Shown: positions 26,296 through 35,496 of the stretch, one piece after another
Layout of the letters: each line of letters starts with the position of its first letter
Numbering within the stretch: position 1 is the first letter of the stretch
Origin: Sporolactobacillus nakayamae
GTDB taxonomy: Bacteria; Bacillota; Bacilli; Bacillales; Sporolactobacillaceae
NCBI RefSeq assembly: GCF_900113325.1
Contig: NZ_FOOY01000008.1
Location: 1-64,000 of the forward strand
Reading direction: 5' to 3'
Length of the DNA: 64,000 bases
The notes under the pieces: generated by a model
What the model saw: only the letters and a program-made list of their open reading frames with translations
Databases searched by the model: none
What the model was told of the DNA's origin: nothing
Made by a program: the position numbers and the translations under genes

Positions 26296-27252
26296 TTATA
26301 CCGGATTCGAAACGATCAAATCCGCGGTTCCAAAGATTTGCAGTGTTTGAACGTCCGCCGGTACAACAAGGTGATCGCCTTTTTTCAAATCATAGCTTGA
26401 GCCTTCAATTTGAAGCTTTCCTTTACCATCAAGCACACTTACTAGCAGGAACGGCCAGTTTTTCTTAATCGGTTCCGTATGGCCGCGTACTTCCCAGTGA
26501 GAAACAGTAAATAGGCTCTCCCGTAATAGTTCCGTGAATTTCGCTTCTGCTTCCTGATGCACATGATAAGTTAATTCAGGATCGACATGCGGACAATTCG
26601 CGACGTCAATTGATTGCTGAATATGCAGTTCGCGTGGTTTTCCGTCCGCTCCCGGTCTGTCATAGTCATAGACGCGATAGGTGGTGTCCGAGCTTTGTTG
26701 TGTCTCAAGAATCAAGCAGCCGCCGCAAATCGCGTGTATGGTCCCGCTCGGCACATAGAAAAAGTCGCCTGGTTTTACCTTTACACGACGCAGCAGGCTG
26801 TCCCATTTTTTCTCGGCAACGGCCTTGCGAAATTCTTCTCGCGTTTGAGCCGTATGACCGTACACAATTTCTGAGTCCGCATCACAGTCAATAATGTACC
26901 AGCATTCCGTTTTGCCGAATGGCACATGTTCCTTAGCCTGCGCATAAGCGTCATCCGGGTGAACTTGCACGGAAAGATCTGTGCGTGCGTCAAGAATTTT
27001 GGTTAGCAGCGGGAAATCATCTCCGGCATAATTGTCGAATAACTCTCGGTGCCCCGACCATGCGTCGGCTAGTGTTTGCCCTGCGAGCGGACCGTTCTTG
27101 ATCACAGCCGGACCGTTCGGATGTGCCGAAATCCCCCAGCATTCGCCGGTTGTCTCGCTCGGTATGGTATACCCGAACAAGTCGCGCAACCGCGTGCCGC
27201 CCCATATTTTATCGTGAAGCGCCGGCTCTAGAAAAAGTGGTGTTTTATCCAT
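26296..27252 (-). CDS. manA: Mannose-6-phosphate isomerase, class I
   Basis: ManA interconverts mannose 6-phosphate and fructose 6-phosphate. The 318-residue protein is the short Bacillus-type enzyme. Zinc and active-site motifs are visible: LSVQVHPDD near residue 95, GKTECWYIID near 113, and YVPSGTIHAICGG near 170. The N-terminal KIWGGTRLRDLF is characteristic. GGGGGA lies before the ATG. The protein may supply or use mannose units in connection with the nearby glycosyltransferase operon, but this is only an association by position. The reduced ribokinase-like gene follows immediately and is probably co-transcribed. Confidence 0.95.
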   Translation of the reverse strand: MDKTPLFLEPALHDKIWGGTRLRDLFGYTIPSETTGECWGISAHPNGPAVIKNGPLAGQTLADAWSGHRELFDNYAGDDFPLLTKILDARTDLSVQVHPDDAYAQAKEHVPFGKTECWYIIDCDADSEIVYGHTAQTREEFRKAVAEKKWDSLLRRVKVKPGDFFYVPSGTIHAICGGCLILETQQSSDTTYRVYDYDRPGADGKPRELHIQQSIDVANCPHVDPELTYHVHQEAEAKFTELLRESLFTVSHWEVRGHTEPIKKNWPFLLVSVLDGKGKLQIEGSSYDLKKGDHLVVPADVQTLQIFGTADLIVSNPV

Positions 27253-27439
27253 CTGTAATCGTCCCCCGTTCTGTTCAATCCTCCTTTATTATACCATGCT
27301 TTTCTGATACAAAATGGTTGCGCTTTACTTTAGCAGTAAATCAGGCTTTCCCGCGATGCCTCAGCCTGGCTTTCCTTTTTCTCAGCAACCAATGACTTGC
27401 GAATTTCAAGAAGCAGACTTACATAGATTTCGCACAAAT

Positions 27440-27480
27440 AAAAAAACATGAGTAAGCAGCTGCTCGCTCATGTTTTTTGT
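27440..27480. terminator. Terminator downstream of the NCS1 permease
   Basis: ACATGAG (27446-27452) and CTCATGT (27467-27473) enclose the small palindrome AGCAGCTGCT. T-runs occur on both sides. Confidence 0.8.
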
Positions 27481-27516
27481 CCTATCTATTTATCTGAAAA
27501 TCAGGAATTTTTTCCC

Positions 27517-28974
27517 TTACTCTGCTCCAGAAAATTCAGCACCTGCGGCAACTTGTTCGCTGCGCATCATAACACCGTATACAGCCCCGGTAATGAGCAC
27601 ACCGATCGGCCATGAGAACGCGGCGACAGCTGAAAATACGGGAATGAGTGCCAAAGGAACCGTGATAATGATTCCCACAATGAATGCGACGAACGCTTTT
27701 ACATGGTACCCGTTCTTATACCAGTATTCACTCTTCTTCTCTTCATACAATGCTTGCACGTTGATCTTACCGCGCTTAATTAAATAATAGTCGACAATAA
27801 TAATGGCGAAGATCGGTCCGAGAAAAGCGCCGAGTCCGCCGAGGAAATAGTTGACGGCAACCGGATTGCTGTACACTTGCCACGGCATCACAACGATTGA
27901 GAGAATCGATGTAATCATCGCTCCGCGGCGAAAATTGATATGTTTCGGTGCCAGATTAGCAAAGTCATAGGCTGGAGATACAAGATTAGCGACAATATTC
28001 ACTCCCATTGTGGCAATAATAAAGACGATTGCGCCCACAACAAGGAAAAACGGATTGCTCACACGCTGAATGAGGAGAACCGGATCCGTGATCGCTTTTC
28101 CAAATACAGTAATGGTTCCGGCTGTCACAACAACAGAAGCCAGTGAAAAGGCGGTAAAGTTAACGGGCAGCCCCCAGAAATTCCCTCGTTTCGTCGTCTT
28201 CACTGAAGGTGAAAAGCGAGTAAAGTCACTGACGTTCAGAATGATTGTTGAGAAATAAGCGATAACAAGTGAAATCGCACTGAAAAATTGAATAACTGCC
28301 TGTCCTGAAGAAATTTTCACAGGGCTGACACCGATATTTATTTTTCCACCTGCCTTAATCGCGATCCAAACGATTAAGATCAGCATCATCAGATAAACAA
28401 CCGGACCACAGAAGTTATCAAATTTACGTATGAATTCCATCCCATAATTAAATACAACGAACTGCAGCAGCCAAAGGAAAAGAAAATCGATCCATCCAGG
28501 AAGCGAAAGTCCGAGGAATGTGTAGCCCATCATCGATTTCATGTCCGGAAAGATAAGTAAAAGGATTGCGACAACGGCAACGGATGAAAGGTACGTCTGA
28601 ATTCCATACCAAAAGATGGCGATGAATCCGCGAATCAATGCAGGCACGTTCCCGCCGAATACACCGAATGAAATGCGCGACAGAACCGGATAAGGCACAC
28701 CAAGTTTGGTTCCAGCCACACCGGTCATATTCGCAAGGTACATGACAACAAAAGCGCCAATGATTTCGGCAACCAGAACTTCCCAACCGCTCAATCCAAG
28801 AAAAAATAAGCCGGCAGCAAAAGTATAGGTACCGATACTGTGTACATCAGACATCCACATCGACAATAAGCTGTAGGTCGTCCAGCGTCTTTCCTTGGCA
28901 GGAGCCAGATCTTCGTTATACAGACGTGAACTCGGTTCCGTGATCGTCCCTTTAAAAATTTCATGTGAACCCAT
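27517..28974 (-). CDS. pucI: NCS1-family allantoin/nucleobase permease (PucI-like)
   Basis: A 485-residue, 12-helix transporter of the NCS1 family, which carries allantoin, hydantoins, uracil or cytosine. The start SRLYNEDLAPAKERRWTTYSLLSMWMSDVHSIGTYT is typical, with the conserved LGVPYPVLSRISFGVFGGNVPALIR in helix 3 and ILNVSDFTRF in helix 6. It resembles B. subtilis PucI (allantoin permease), and the neighbouring allantoin genes support that substrate. ATG 28974 follows GGAGGG by seven bases; the ORF extends 15 codons further without a ribosome binding site. It is separated from allB by a 670-base intergenic repeat region, so it has its own promoter. Confidence 0.85.
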   Translation of the reverse strand: MGSHEIFKGTITEPSSRLYNEDLAPAKERRWTTYSLLSMWMSDVHSIGTYTFAAGLFFLGLSGWEVLVAEIIGAFVVMYLANMTGVAGTKLGVPYPVLSRISFGVFGGNVPALIRGFIAIFWYGIQTYLSSVAVVAILLLIFPDMKSMMGYTFLGLSLPGWIDFLFLWLLQFVVFNYGMEFIRKFDNFCGPVVYLMMLILIVWIAIKAGGKINIGVSPVKISSGQAVIQFFSAISLVIAYFSTIILNVSDFTRFSPSVKTTKRGNFWGLPVNFTAFSLASVVVTAGTITVFGKAITDPVLLIQRVSNPFFLVVGAIVFIIATMGVNIVANLVSPAYDFANLAPKHINFRRGAMITSILSIVVMPWQVYSNPVAVNYFLGGLGAFLGPIFAIIIVDYYLIKRGKINVQALYEEKKSEYWYKNGYHVKAFVAFIVGIIITVPLALIPVFSAVAAFSWPIGVLITGAVYGVMMRSEQVAAGAEFSGAE

Positions 28975-29255
28975 ACGTATACCCTCCGTTATCCAGAATA
29001 TTTTGATATTAGCAAACAAGTTGACGAACGCATCATCAGCCGTCTCTTCTTCGCGCGCCTAATCCCTTTTAAAGAGACGAGCAAAGAATGTTTCTTTAAA
29101 TCACAAATGATGTTAAAAAATATTACAAATATTATATTAAAATGCATTCCAATGTTTGTCATTAGCCATAATGAATAAAAAAGTAATTCTTCTTTGTACT
29201 CATTCACCTATTCCCTTTAAACCATGTCATATTTTATCACACGATAAAGCAGTAG
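28975..29255. other. Upstream region of the permease gene
   Basis: AT-rich sequence that should contain the pucI promoter. I could not assign a convincing promoter or PucR box, and no ORF is supported. Confidence 0.4.
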
Positions 29256-29526
29256 AAAAACCGGGCAAAAAGCGCCCGGTCCTTAATTCAGTATTGCGGA
29301 GTAAAATAAGCGGAGATTTTCCGGTTATGTGCATCATGGCGCTTGTTTCACAGGTACATAAGGGTAATTTTTCCGCTTATTCACAGAAAAACCCTCCATT
29401 TTCACGTTTTTCAATTCGATAAGCGGAATTTCTCCGTCTATTTAAGCAATTTTTTCATTCATTTTCTAAATAAGCGGAATTTTTCCGCTTATTTCTCAGA
29501 TTGGGCGGCTTACCTAATCGCCCAAC
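29256..29526. repeat. Dispersed palindromic repeat element, copy A
   Basis: Four imperfect palindromes of the form ATAAGCGGAA-TTTTTCCGCTTAT lie at 29306-29328, 29358-29380, 29419-29441 and 29470-29492, with start-to-start spacings of 52, 61 and 51 bases. The left end is a minus-strand terminator-like hairpin CCGGGC/GCCCGG (29261-29279) with T's. The right end is TTGGGCG/CGCCCAA (29501-29525), followed by a segment also shared with copy B (CTTATGACCTTATCGTCG). No ORF is present. The second copy at 53113-53366 has the same orientation and order. Confidence 0.85.
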
Positions 29527-29584
29527 CGAGTCTTATGACCTTATCGTCGTACCGGCAAGGCAAAGTCTGATACTTTCTTAAGCT

Positions 29585-29617
29585 GTAAAAAGACCGTGCA
29601 CAGTTGATACACGGTCC
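29585..29617 (-). terminator. Terminator of allB
   Basis: GACCGTG (29592-29598) pairs with CACGGTC (29610-29616), followed on the minus strand by TTTTT. Confidence 0.75.
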
Positions 29618-29644
29618 ATTCATTATTTATAGGAGTTTATACGG

Positions 29645-30997
29645 TTACTTTTCGGGGCAAAGCCACTTTCCGGCAGCTGCACCATTGATGCCATCTGTCT
29701 TAGAAAAGACAACCGTCCCCCGATTAATCGTCGTCTGTATGCTTGAAGGGAAAACATGGCCCTCGTACAGGCTGAATTTATTTTTCTGATAGAGTTTGTC
29801 TTTGGTCACCTGTTCAGGGACATCCAGCGCAACAATTACAAGATCCGCATCGGCACCTTCGCGGATTTCTCCCTTTCGTGACGTAAGACGGAAGCGTTCT
29901 GCCGGAAGCTTCGCCGTCCAATCCGCCACTTTAGTAAGCGGGAGATGGTGGGCTAAAGCGATCTCAATCGCGCTTAATAGCGAAAATTGACCACCGCTAA
30001 TCCCGCCCCATGCAGAAAATATACTGTCTGTTTGTTTGTCTATCCACTCGCATGGCGAATGGTCTGAAGAGAGCATGTCAATCTGTCCCCGAATCAGAAG
30101 ATCAACTAAGCCGCTCCGTTCCGTTTCTGCACGAAGTGGGGGCGCGCATTTACCCACAACGCCGATCCTGCGAAAATCCTCATGACTGTAAAGTAAATAG
30201 TGCGGGCAGGTTTCCAGCGTAACATCCTGCCCTCTTTTTTTAGCGGCTTGAATCAACGCAACAGCCTCGACCGTACTGATATGAACAAAATGCAGTGGGC
30301 AGCCGGTCAGCTCAGCATATGTTAATGCTCGCGAAACTGCCTCAGTTTCTGCTTGGACCGGTCGGGATTCCGCATAGTCATCATATCCTGTTAACCCGCT
30401 AACTTCTTTTTCCTTTTGAAGAAACGTGACGAGCGGTGCACTTTCTGAATGAAGCGCGAGCACCGATCCGGTTTTCGCAATGCGTTTCATTCCTTCAAGA
30501 AGCGACTCATCATCAACAGAATGAAAATAGGGATTTCCTGAAGGAGATAAAAAAGCTTTAAATCCGATTGCACCAGCATCAGCCAGATCAGCTAAGTCAT
30601 CCAGATTCTCCGGGACAAGTCCGCCCCAAAGGCCAAAATCAATATGTGACTTTGCTTCACCAATCGCCACTTTATCAATAAACGCCTCTTTAGTAACCGT
30701 TGATGGAACACCATTAAGCGGCATATCAAAAAAAGTGGTACAGCCGCCCGCGGCAAGCATCGCCGATCCGGTTTCGAAGCCTTCCCAATTCGCTCGGCCA
30801 GGCTCATCAAAATGAACATGAACATCAATCATTCCAGGAAAAATTGTTTTTCCTTCAGCATCAATGATCTGTTTTGCCTGCTCGCTCAGTGATTCGCCAA
30901 GATACGCAATTTTTCCATTTAAAACGCCGACATTGAGCCGTTTCACTTCATTCGAGAGCACAACATCACCATTTTTGATCAGCAAATCATAAGGCAC
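29645..30997 (-). CDS. allB: Allantoinase
   Basis: AllB (PucH) hydrolyses allantoin to allantoate. The 450-residue amidohydrolase has the metal motif DVHVHFDEPGRANWEGF, the lysine region GFKAFLS that is carbamylated in the family, ETCPHYLLYS, and the metal aspartate in SSDHSPC. All binuclear-site residues are present. The ATG at 31006 abuts GGGAG directly, so GTG at 30997 (nine bases after GGGAG) is the better start. It is the distal gene of the run allC-pucG-allB, in which all genes are on the minus strand with gaps of about 30-40 bases. A second, similar amidohydrolase lies at 35497-36849. Confidence 0.93.
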   Translation of the reverse strand: MPYDLLIKNGDVVLSNEVKRLNVGVLNGKIAYLGESLSEQAKQIIDAEGKTIFPGMIDVHVHFDEPGRANWEGFETGSAMLAAGGCTTFFDMPLNGVPSTVTKEAFIDKVAIGEAKSHIDFGLWGGLVPENLDDLADLADAGAIGFKAFLSPSGNPYFHSVDDESLLEGMKRIAKTGSVLALHSESAPLVTFLQKEKEVSGLTGYDDYAESRPVQAETEAVSRALTYAELTGCPLHFVHISTVEAVALIQAAKKRGQDVTLETCPHYLLYSHEDFRRIGVVGKCAPPLRAETERSGLVDLLIRGQIDMLSSDHSPCEWIDKQTDSIFSAWGGISGGQFSLLSAIEIALAHHLPLTKVADWTAKLPAERFRLTSRKGEIREGADADLVIVALDVPEQVTKDKLYQKNKFSLYEGHVFPSSIQTTINRGTVVFSKTDGINGAAAGKWLCPEK

Positions 30998-31039
30998 AGC
31001 CTTCATCTCCCTTAAAATGAAAACAATCCGAACTGTTAT

Positions 31040-32284
31040 TTAATCCGCTGCCTCATCATAAACATCCATCGCCGCCTGCAGCCCTTCTCCGCGATTGACG
31101 GAGACACCGCAACGAATCAACGAAGCTTCCAATCCGGCAAGAACCGTGAGCACATTATCCTTGCGGCAGCCGTAGCCCATTGTACCGATTCGCCAAATCT
31201 TCCCTTGAAGAGAGCCGAATGAGCCGGCAATTTCAATACCAAATTGAGTCAACAATACATTTCGTACCTCATCTGCATTCGCGCCTTCAGGAACCGACAC
31301 GCAGGTGACTGTCGGCATTTTGCAATCCGGATCTCCGAACAAGTCAAGTCCCATGGCTTCAATGCCTGCCGCCAACGCTTTTTCATTTAATTTGTGCCGT
31401 GCAAAACGCTTCGCCAGCCCTTCATCCAAAACAATCCGCAGCCCCTCATGCAGCGCGTATTCCATTGATGTCGCCTCAGTATGATGATTCAGCCTGCGTT
31501 CGCTCCAATAGTCCTGAAGCTGACTCAAGTCAAAATAATTGCTTCGGATCGGGCTGACGGCAGCTGCCTGTTGATCTGACTCGGTCGCAATTCCACGCTC
31601 AACCTTCTTCCTGCTCAAAATCACGTGTTCCACTCGTTCGTTGTATGTGATCGGCGTTATTCCAGATGGTACGGAAAGACATTTTTGCGCGCCGCCGATC
31701 ACCGCGTCAAGGCACCATTCATCAGCGCGGACATCGGCACCGCCGAACGTCGCCACACTATCGACGACGAGCAGCGCATTCAATTCTCGGCATGCATGGC
31801 CGATTTCAGACAGAGGCTGCATCCGTCCGGTCGACGTTTCCCCGTGAACCAGTGCTACGACTTTAGGTTGAACCTTCTTGATTTCCGCAATGACGTCCTG
31901 CGGATCAAAAACCGTTCCCCACGGGCAGGTCATCGTATGAATTTCCGCGCCGTAACGCTCACCGATTTCAACAAACAAATCGCCAAAACGACCATAGATC
32001 GGGACAAGCATCCGATCCCCCGGTTCTATGAGACTAGCAATGACCGCCTCAAGTCCGGCCCGCGAGGTTCCATCAATCGGATAAGCCCACTGGTTTTTTG
32101 TTTGAAAAGCCTCGCGCAGCATAGCCATTACTTCGTTCATGACCTGCGTAAACGCCGGATCGAACTGCCCGAGAATCGGCATCGACATCGCGCGCAGCAC
32201 GCGCGGATCAACCTCAACCGGTCCCGGAGTCATAATTTTACGCGGAGGTACTTTTAGCATGCGTTGTTCCATCGTTGTTTCCAT
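31040..32284 (-). CDS. pucG: (S)-ureidoglycine-glyoxylate aminotransferase
   Basis: PucG transfers the amino group of ureidoglycine to glyoxylate, giving glycine and oxalurate. The 414-residue fold-type I PLP enzyme resembles alanine-glyoxylate aminotransferases: TPGPVEVDPRVLRAMSMPILGQFDP at the N-terminus, GTSRAGLEAVIASL, VVDSVATFGG (PLP aspartate) and the Schiff-base lysine in IGGAQKCLSVPSGI. Its position between allC and allB fixes the ureide role over serine-pyruvate aminotransferase. The ribosome binding site is modest (GAG seven bases before the ATG at 32284), and an alternative ATG lies four codons in. Confidence 0.9.
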   Translation of the reverse strand: METTMEQRMLKVPPRKIMTPGPVEVDPRVLRAMSMPILGQFDPAFTQVMNEVMAMLREAFQTKNQWAYPIDGTSRAGLEAVIASLIEPGDRMLVPIYGRFGDLFVEIGERYGAEIHTMTCPWGTVFDPQDVIAEIKKVQPKVVALVHGETSTGRMQPLSEIGHACRELNALLVVDSVATFGGADVRADEWCLDAVIGGAQKCLSVPSGITPITYNERVEHVILSRKKVERGIATESDQQAAAVSPIRSNYFDLSQLQDYWSERRLNHHTEATSMEYALHEGLRIVLDEGLAKRFARHKLNEKALAAGIEAMGLDLFGDPDCKMPTVTCVSVPEGANADEVRNVLLTQFGIEIAGSFGSLQGKIWRIGTMGYGCRKDNVLTVLAGLEASLIRCGVSVNRGEGLQAAMDVYDEAAD

Positions 32285-32313
32285 AGTTCCACTCTTTTCC
32301 GCAAGTAAATGAT

Positions 32314-33555
32314 TTAATAAGCCATTTCACGCAAAATTTTCATCAGCATACGTACACCGGTTTCCAAATCTTCCAGCTTCGTAAATTCCTTAGGCGAATG
32401 ACTGATGCCATTGTGACTGGGTACAAACATCATCGCCGTTGGACAGTAGGTGCCGAAGATCTGCGAATCATGGCCCGCACCGCTCACCATTGTTTTAAAT
32501 GGAATGCCTGCCTTCCGCGCAAGCGACACATGGCGCTGTGTCATGGCCGGATCCATCTTCACCGGTGCATCATCAAGCCATGTTTTACTATCCAGATCAA
32601 CAGACTCTTTTTCCGCAATCAACCGGAATTTCTCAAGCTCTTTCGTGCAGAAATCATGGAGAACATCATATTCATGATGACGGACATCGAGTGCAAACGT
32701 GCAACCGCCTGGAATAACGTTCCCGACATTAGGCTGGATGCTTATCTGGCCCACCGTAGCCACAAGTCCGTTGTTCTGCTCTTTCGCGTGACTAATGACA
32801 TCGGAAATCATTTGCGATGCGGCGTACAGAGCATCCCGGCGACCGGTCATAGGCGTCGTTCCCGCATGATTGCTCTCTCCGGAAAGGTGAATAATCATGC
32901 GTTTCATTCCAACAATGTGACTGACCGGCGCCCACGCCAAATGCTCACGCTCCAGGATCTGTCCCTGCTCGATATGCGTTTCCAAAAAACAGGCGATATC
33001 CTCGCGTCTTGCCGCCGGATATTTGCCTTGACCGAATCCCATTAGGCGCATGGCAGCCTCAAGCGTCACGCCCTGTCCATCCGTCACTGTAGTGGCGTCG
33101 CTCAATTGATAGCGTCCGGTGATCGATCCGGATCCCCAAAAGGCTAAGTGAAATCGACTGCCTTCTTCTTCGCAAAGCGCGACAGTTTCGATTGTTTTTT
33201 TGGGCGCGCCATATTCTTGCTTCAGTCTGCTGACCGCAATCATCGCCGCAAGTACGCCAAAGGCTCCGTCATATTTTCCTCCGTCAACAACTGTATCAAT
33301 ATGCGATCCTGTAAGAATCACACGATCACGTTCTTCTGTTCCTTCCACTCTTCCAAAAACATTACCGACATCATCAAAGCGAGCGGATAACCCCATTTCT
33401 TCCATTTTCTGCTTTACAGCGGTTTGCGCTTTCAGCCATGAATCGCTATAAAGCAAGCGTGTCACACCGCCATTGTCGGTTCGTCCAATCTGCCCTAACC
33501 AATTGATTCGTTCAGCGATCTCTTCCGTTAACGGCGCTGAGGTTCGAAAAGCCAT
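32314..33555 (-). CDS. allC: Allantoate amidohydrolase (M20 family)
   Basis: AllC/PucF converts allantoate to ureidoglycine with release of CO2 and ammonia. The 413-residue metallo-amidase has the zinc-ligand motifs of the family: GSHIDTVVDGGKYDG, the bridging-ligand ALCEEEGSRF, THIEQG, and GAGHDSQIF with a C-terminal SHNGISHSPKE. The lid domain includes GESNHAGTTPMTGRRDAL. ATG 33555 (MAFRTSAPL) follows GAGGG by eight bases; the frame extends 18 codons further without support. It is the first gene after pucR and probably heads the operon with pucG and allB. Confidence 0.92.
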   Translation of the reverse strand: MAFRTSAPLTEEIAERINWLGQIGRTDNGGVTRLLYSDSWLKAQTAVKQKMEEMGLSARFDDVGNVFGRVEGTEERDRVILTGSHIDTVVDGGKYDGAFGVLAAMIAVSRLKQEYGAPKKTIETVALCEEEGSRFHLAFWGSGSITGRYQLSDATTVTDGQGVTLEAAMRLMGFGQGKYPAARREDIACFLETHIEQGQILEREHLAWAPVSHIVGMKRMIIHLSGESNHAGTTPMTGRRDALYAASQMISDVISHAKEQNNGLVATVGQISIQPNVGNVIPGGCTFALDVRHHEYDVLHDFCTKELEKFRLIAEKESVDLDSKTWLDDAPVKMDPAMTQRHVSLARKAGIPFKTMVSGAGHDSQIFGTYCPTAMMFVPSHNGISHSPKEFTKLEDLETGVRMLMKILREMAY

Positions 33556-33687
33556 CTGACGAGCCCTCTTTCTATGTGAAGTTACGTAACATGTATCGAA
33601 CAGCTTCATTTTAGCAAATTTTTAAAATGCGACCATTGACACAATCTCTATTTTTTTCATCAAAGTTCAGTTAAACTGCACAATTAC

Positions 33688-35334
33688 TCATTGCGAGTAA
33701 TCCATTTCATTTGATTCATCAAGGAGCGACTTTAAGCGAAACGCGAAACGAATCAAGAAACCCGTCTCAGGATCCTTCAAATCCGTACCGAGAAGCTGTT
33801 CGCATTTATCAATTCGGTAGATGACGGTGTTCCGATGAATAAATAATTTCTTAGCTGTCTCGGATATCTGACAATTCGACTCAAAAAAGACAATGAGCGT
33901 ATGGAATAGTTCCTTATCCTCTTCCCTCTCTGGAAACGCCAACCCTTGAAACGTTTCACGATATAGCTTGTTCAAATCATCCAATGGCACCATGCGCAAC
34001 AGGTCGGAAAAACCTTTGGAATGATAGATTTGAATAAATTTGCGACGCCCAGAACGCAAGCCCGATTGCAACGCATCGACCGCTGACTGATACGCCCGCG
34101 ACAAGTCGGAGAGATCCACACAAAGATTACTAAATCCGAAAGAAATAGTTTCAGAAAAAAATTGTTCCACTCGTTTCTGAACTCTGCTCAGGTAAGGCAA
34201 GAGCCGCCGCGGACCATCGACCCATCCTTCCCCTACGACAAACAAGCAAATACAGAAACTATCTTTCACAAAAAAGTAGCCGTTAAAAGGCAAATTTTCC
34301 ATTTCTCCTTCGATAAACTCGCTGACCTCATTCGTTTTCATTCTGAACTTTGTAAAACTCGTCCGGCTGTCGTCAAGATCAAGCTTCCCAACAACGACAA
34401 TCATCTTCTGCTCATTGGACATGCCAAACTCGCGCGCACGATTAATGATTCCATCCTTGGATGTAAACTCTCCTGTGACAAGCTTCGATAAGTAGGCGTC
34501 GCGAATTTTCCGTTCGCTCTGCTTTAATGCCTCATCCTTCATGAGTTCGAAGGCAAGAACATTGGCCGCCTGCTCAATAGTCAGTACCATGATTCGTTCT
34601 TCTTGTGGGACGAATCCTTCTATAATTAAAAAATGACGCTTCGTTTTATACGTATAGAGAGGGAACAAGGTAAACGCTTGGTGCGATTTTGTGACGCAAA
34701 ATGCATTATAAGGTTCCTTCATTTGTGCAAAGGATGAACCGACCTGCCTGAGTATGTGAAAACGATCCGCTCCATCTTTTTCACTCGCATCACTTGAAAC
34801 CGCAATTGGTTTAAAAAACGTATCCAGAAGAGCAGCAGGACAACCGATAATTTTCGACAAATCCTGTAAAAGTCGCGCAACGCCCTCTCCGCTCATAATG
34901 TGATTAGAAAATTGCTGATGCGTATCAATGGCAAGCTGCAGTTCTTCCGTGCGCGCGTGAAGAATCGAGGTCAGTGTTTGATTAACGATATCAACCAGAG
35001 GGATGCGATTTGGAATATAGATCAAGGGGAAGTTAATCCGATCGGCAAGTTCGATTACTTCATTCGGTATCCCATTCATGAATCGATCCGTTTTAATACC
35101 GAGTGCTGCGCAGCCCTTCATTGCCATTTTTTCGACAAGCTCAAGAAAGAAGTCACTCCGATTTTGCAAATGGTATCCAGAAGTAACGAGCCAGTCATTT
35201 GGCTTCAAATAATCAATAATATCCGGTGCGTCCATCATATTGATGTTGCGAATTTCCCTTTCTCCGCCTTTTTCTCCTGCAATCCATTTAAATCCTTTGA
35301 AAACGGGTTCGAAAAAAATATCGCGCACTTTCAA
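33688..35334 (-). CDS. pucR: PucR-family transcriptional regulator of purine catabolism
   Basis: This is a 548-residue regulator. The N-terminal PucR domain (about 1-125, with VRDIFFEPVFKG and WLVTSGYHL) is the ureide-sensing part in B. subtilis PucR, which activates pucR, pucFG, pucH and pucI when allantoin, allantoate or ureidoglycolate is present. The C-terminus carries the HTH_30 domain (NCQISETAKKLFIHRNTVIYRIDKCEQLLG). A GGDEF-like central region lies between. The TTG at 35334 gives MKVRDIFF with GGAG eight bases upstream and fits relatives better than the ATG seven codons earlier. It is placed between the two halves of the ureide cluster. Confidence 0.92.
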   Translation of the reverse strand: MKVRDIFFEPVFKGFKWIAGEKGGEREIRNINMMDAPDIIDYLKPNDWLVTSGYHLQNRSDFFLELVEKMAMKGCAALGIKTDRFMNGIPNEVIELADRINFPLIYIPNRIPLVDIVNQTLTSILHARTEELQLAIDTHQQFSNHIMSGEGVARLLQDLSKIIGCPAALLDTFFKPIAVSSDASEKDGADRFHILRQVGSSFAQMKEPYNAFCVTKSHQAFTLFPLYTYKTKRHFLIIEGFVPQEERIMVLTIEQAANVLAFELMKDEALKQSERKIRDAYLSKLVTGEFTSKDGIINRAREFGMSNEQKMIVVVGKLDLDDSRTSFTKFRMKTNEVSEFIEGEMENLPFNGYFFVKDSFCICLFVVGEGWVDGPRRLLPYLSRVQKRVEQFFSETISFGFSNLCVDLSDLSRAYQSAVDALQSGLRSGRRKFIQIYHSKGFSDLLRMVPLDDLNKLYRETFQGLAFPEREEDKELFHTLIVFFESNCQISETAKKLFIHRNTVIYRIDKCEQLLGTDLKDPETGFLIRFAFRLKSLLDESNEMDYSQ

Positions 35335-35440
35335 AATGAACACTCCAACCCACATCCTTGTTACTCATCATTGAACCATTTTTCGAATGTTTTGTCGATT
35401 GCATGTCAAAAAAGGGTTATCAAAACAATTTGATTAGCAG

Positions 35441-35480
35441 AAAAAACGCGCCTTATTTACACGATCAAAGACGCGTTTAG
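35441..35480 (-). terminator. Terminator of the second amidohydrolase/ABC operon
   Basis: An imperfect stem, AACGCGCCTT with AAAGACGCGTT, followed on the minus strand by TTTTTT. It separates this operon from pucR. Confidence 0.7.
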
Positions 35481-35496
35481 TTTCTATGAATGCTCA

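Noticed and set aside
31625-32257. 210-codon plus-strand frame inside pucG
   Set aside because: Antisense shadow of a clear aminotransferase gene with all catalytic residues on the minus strand.
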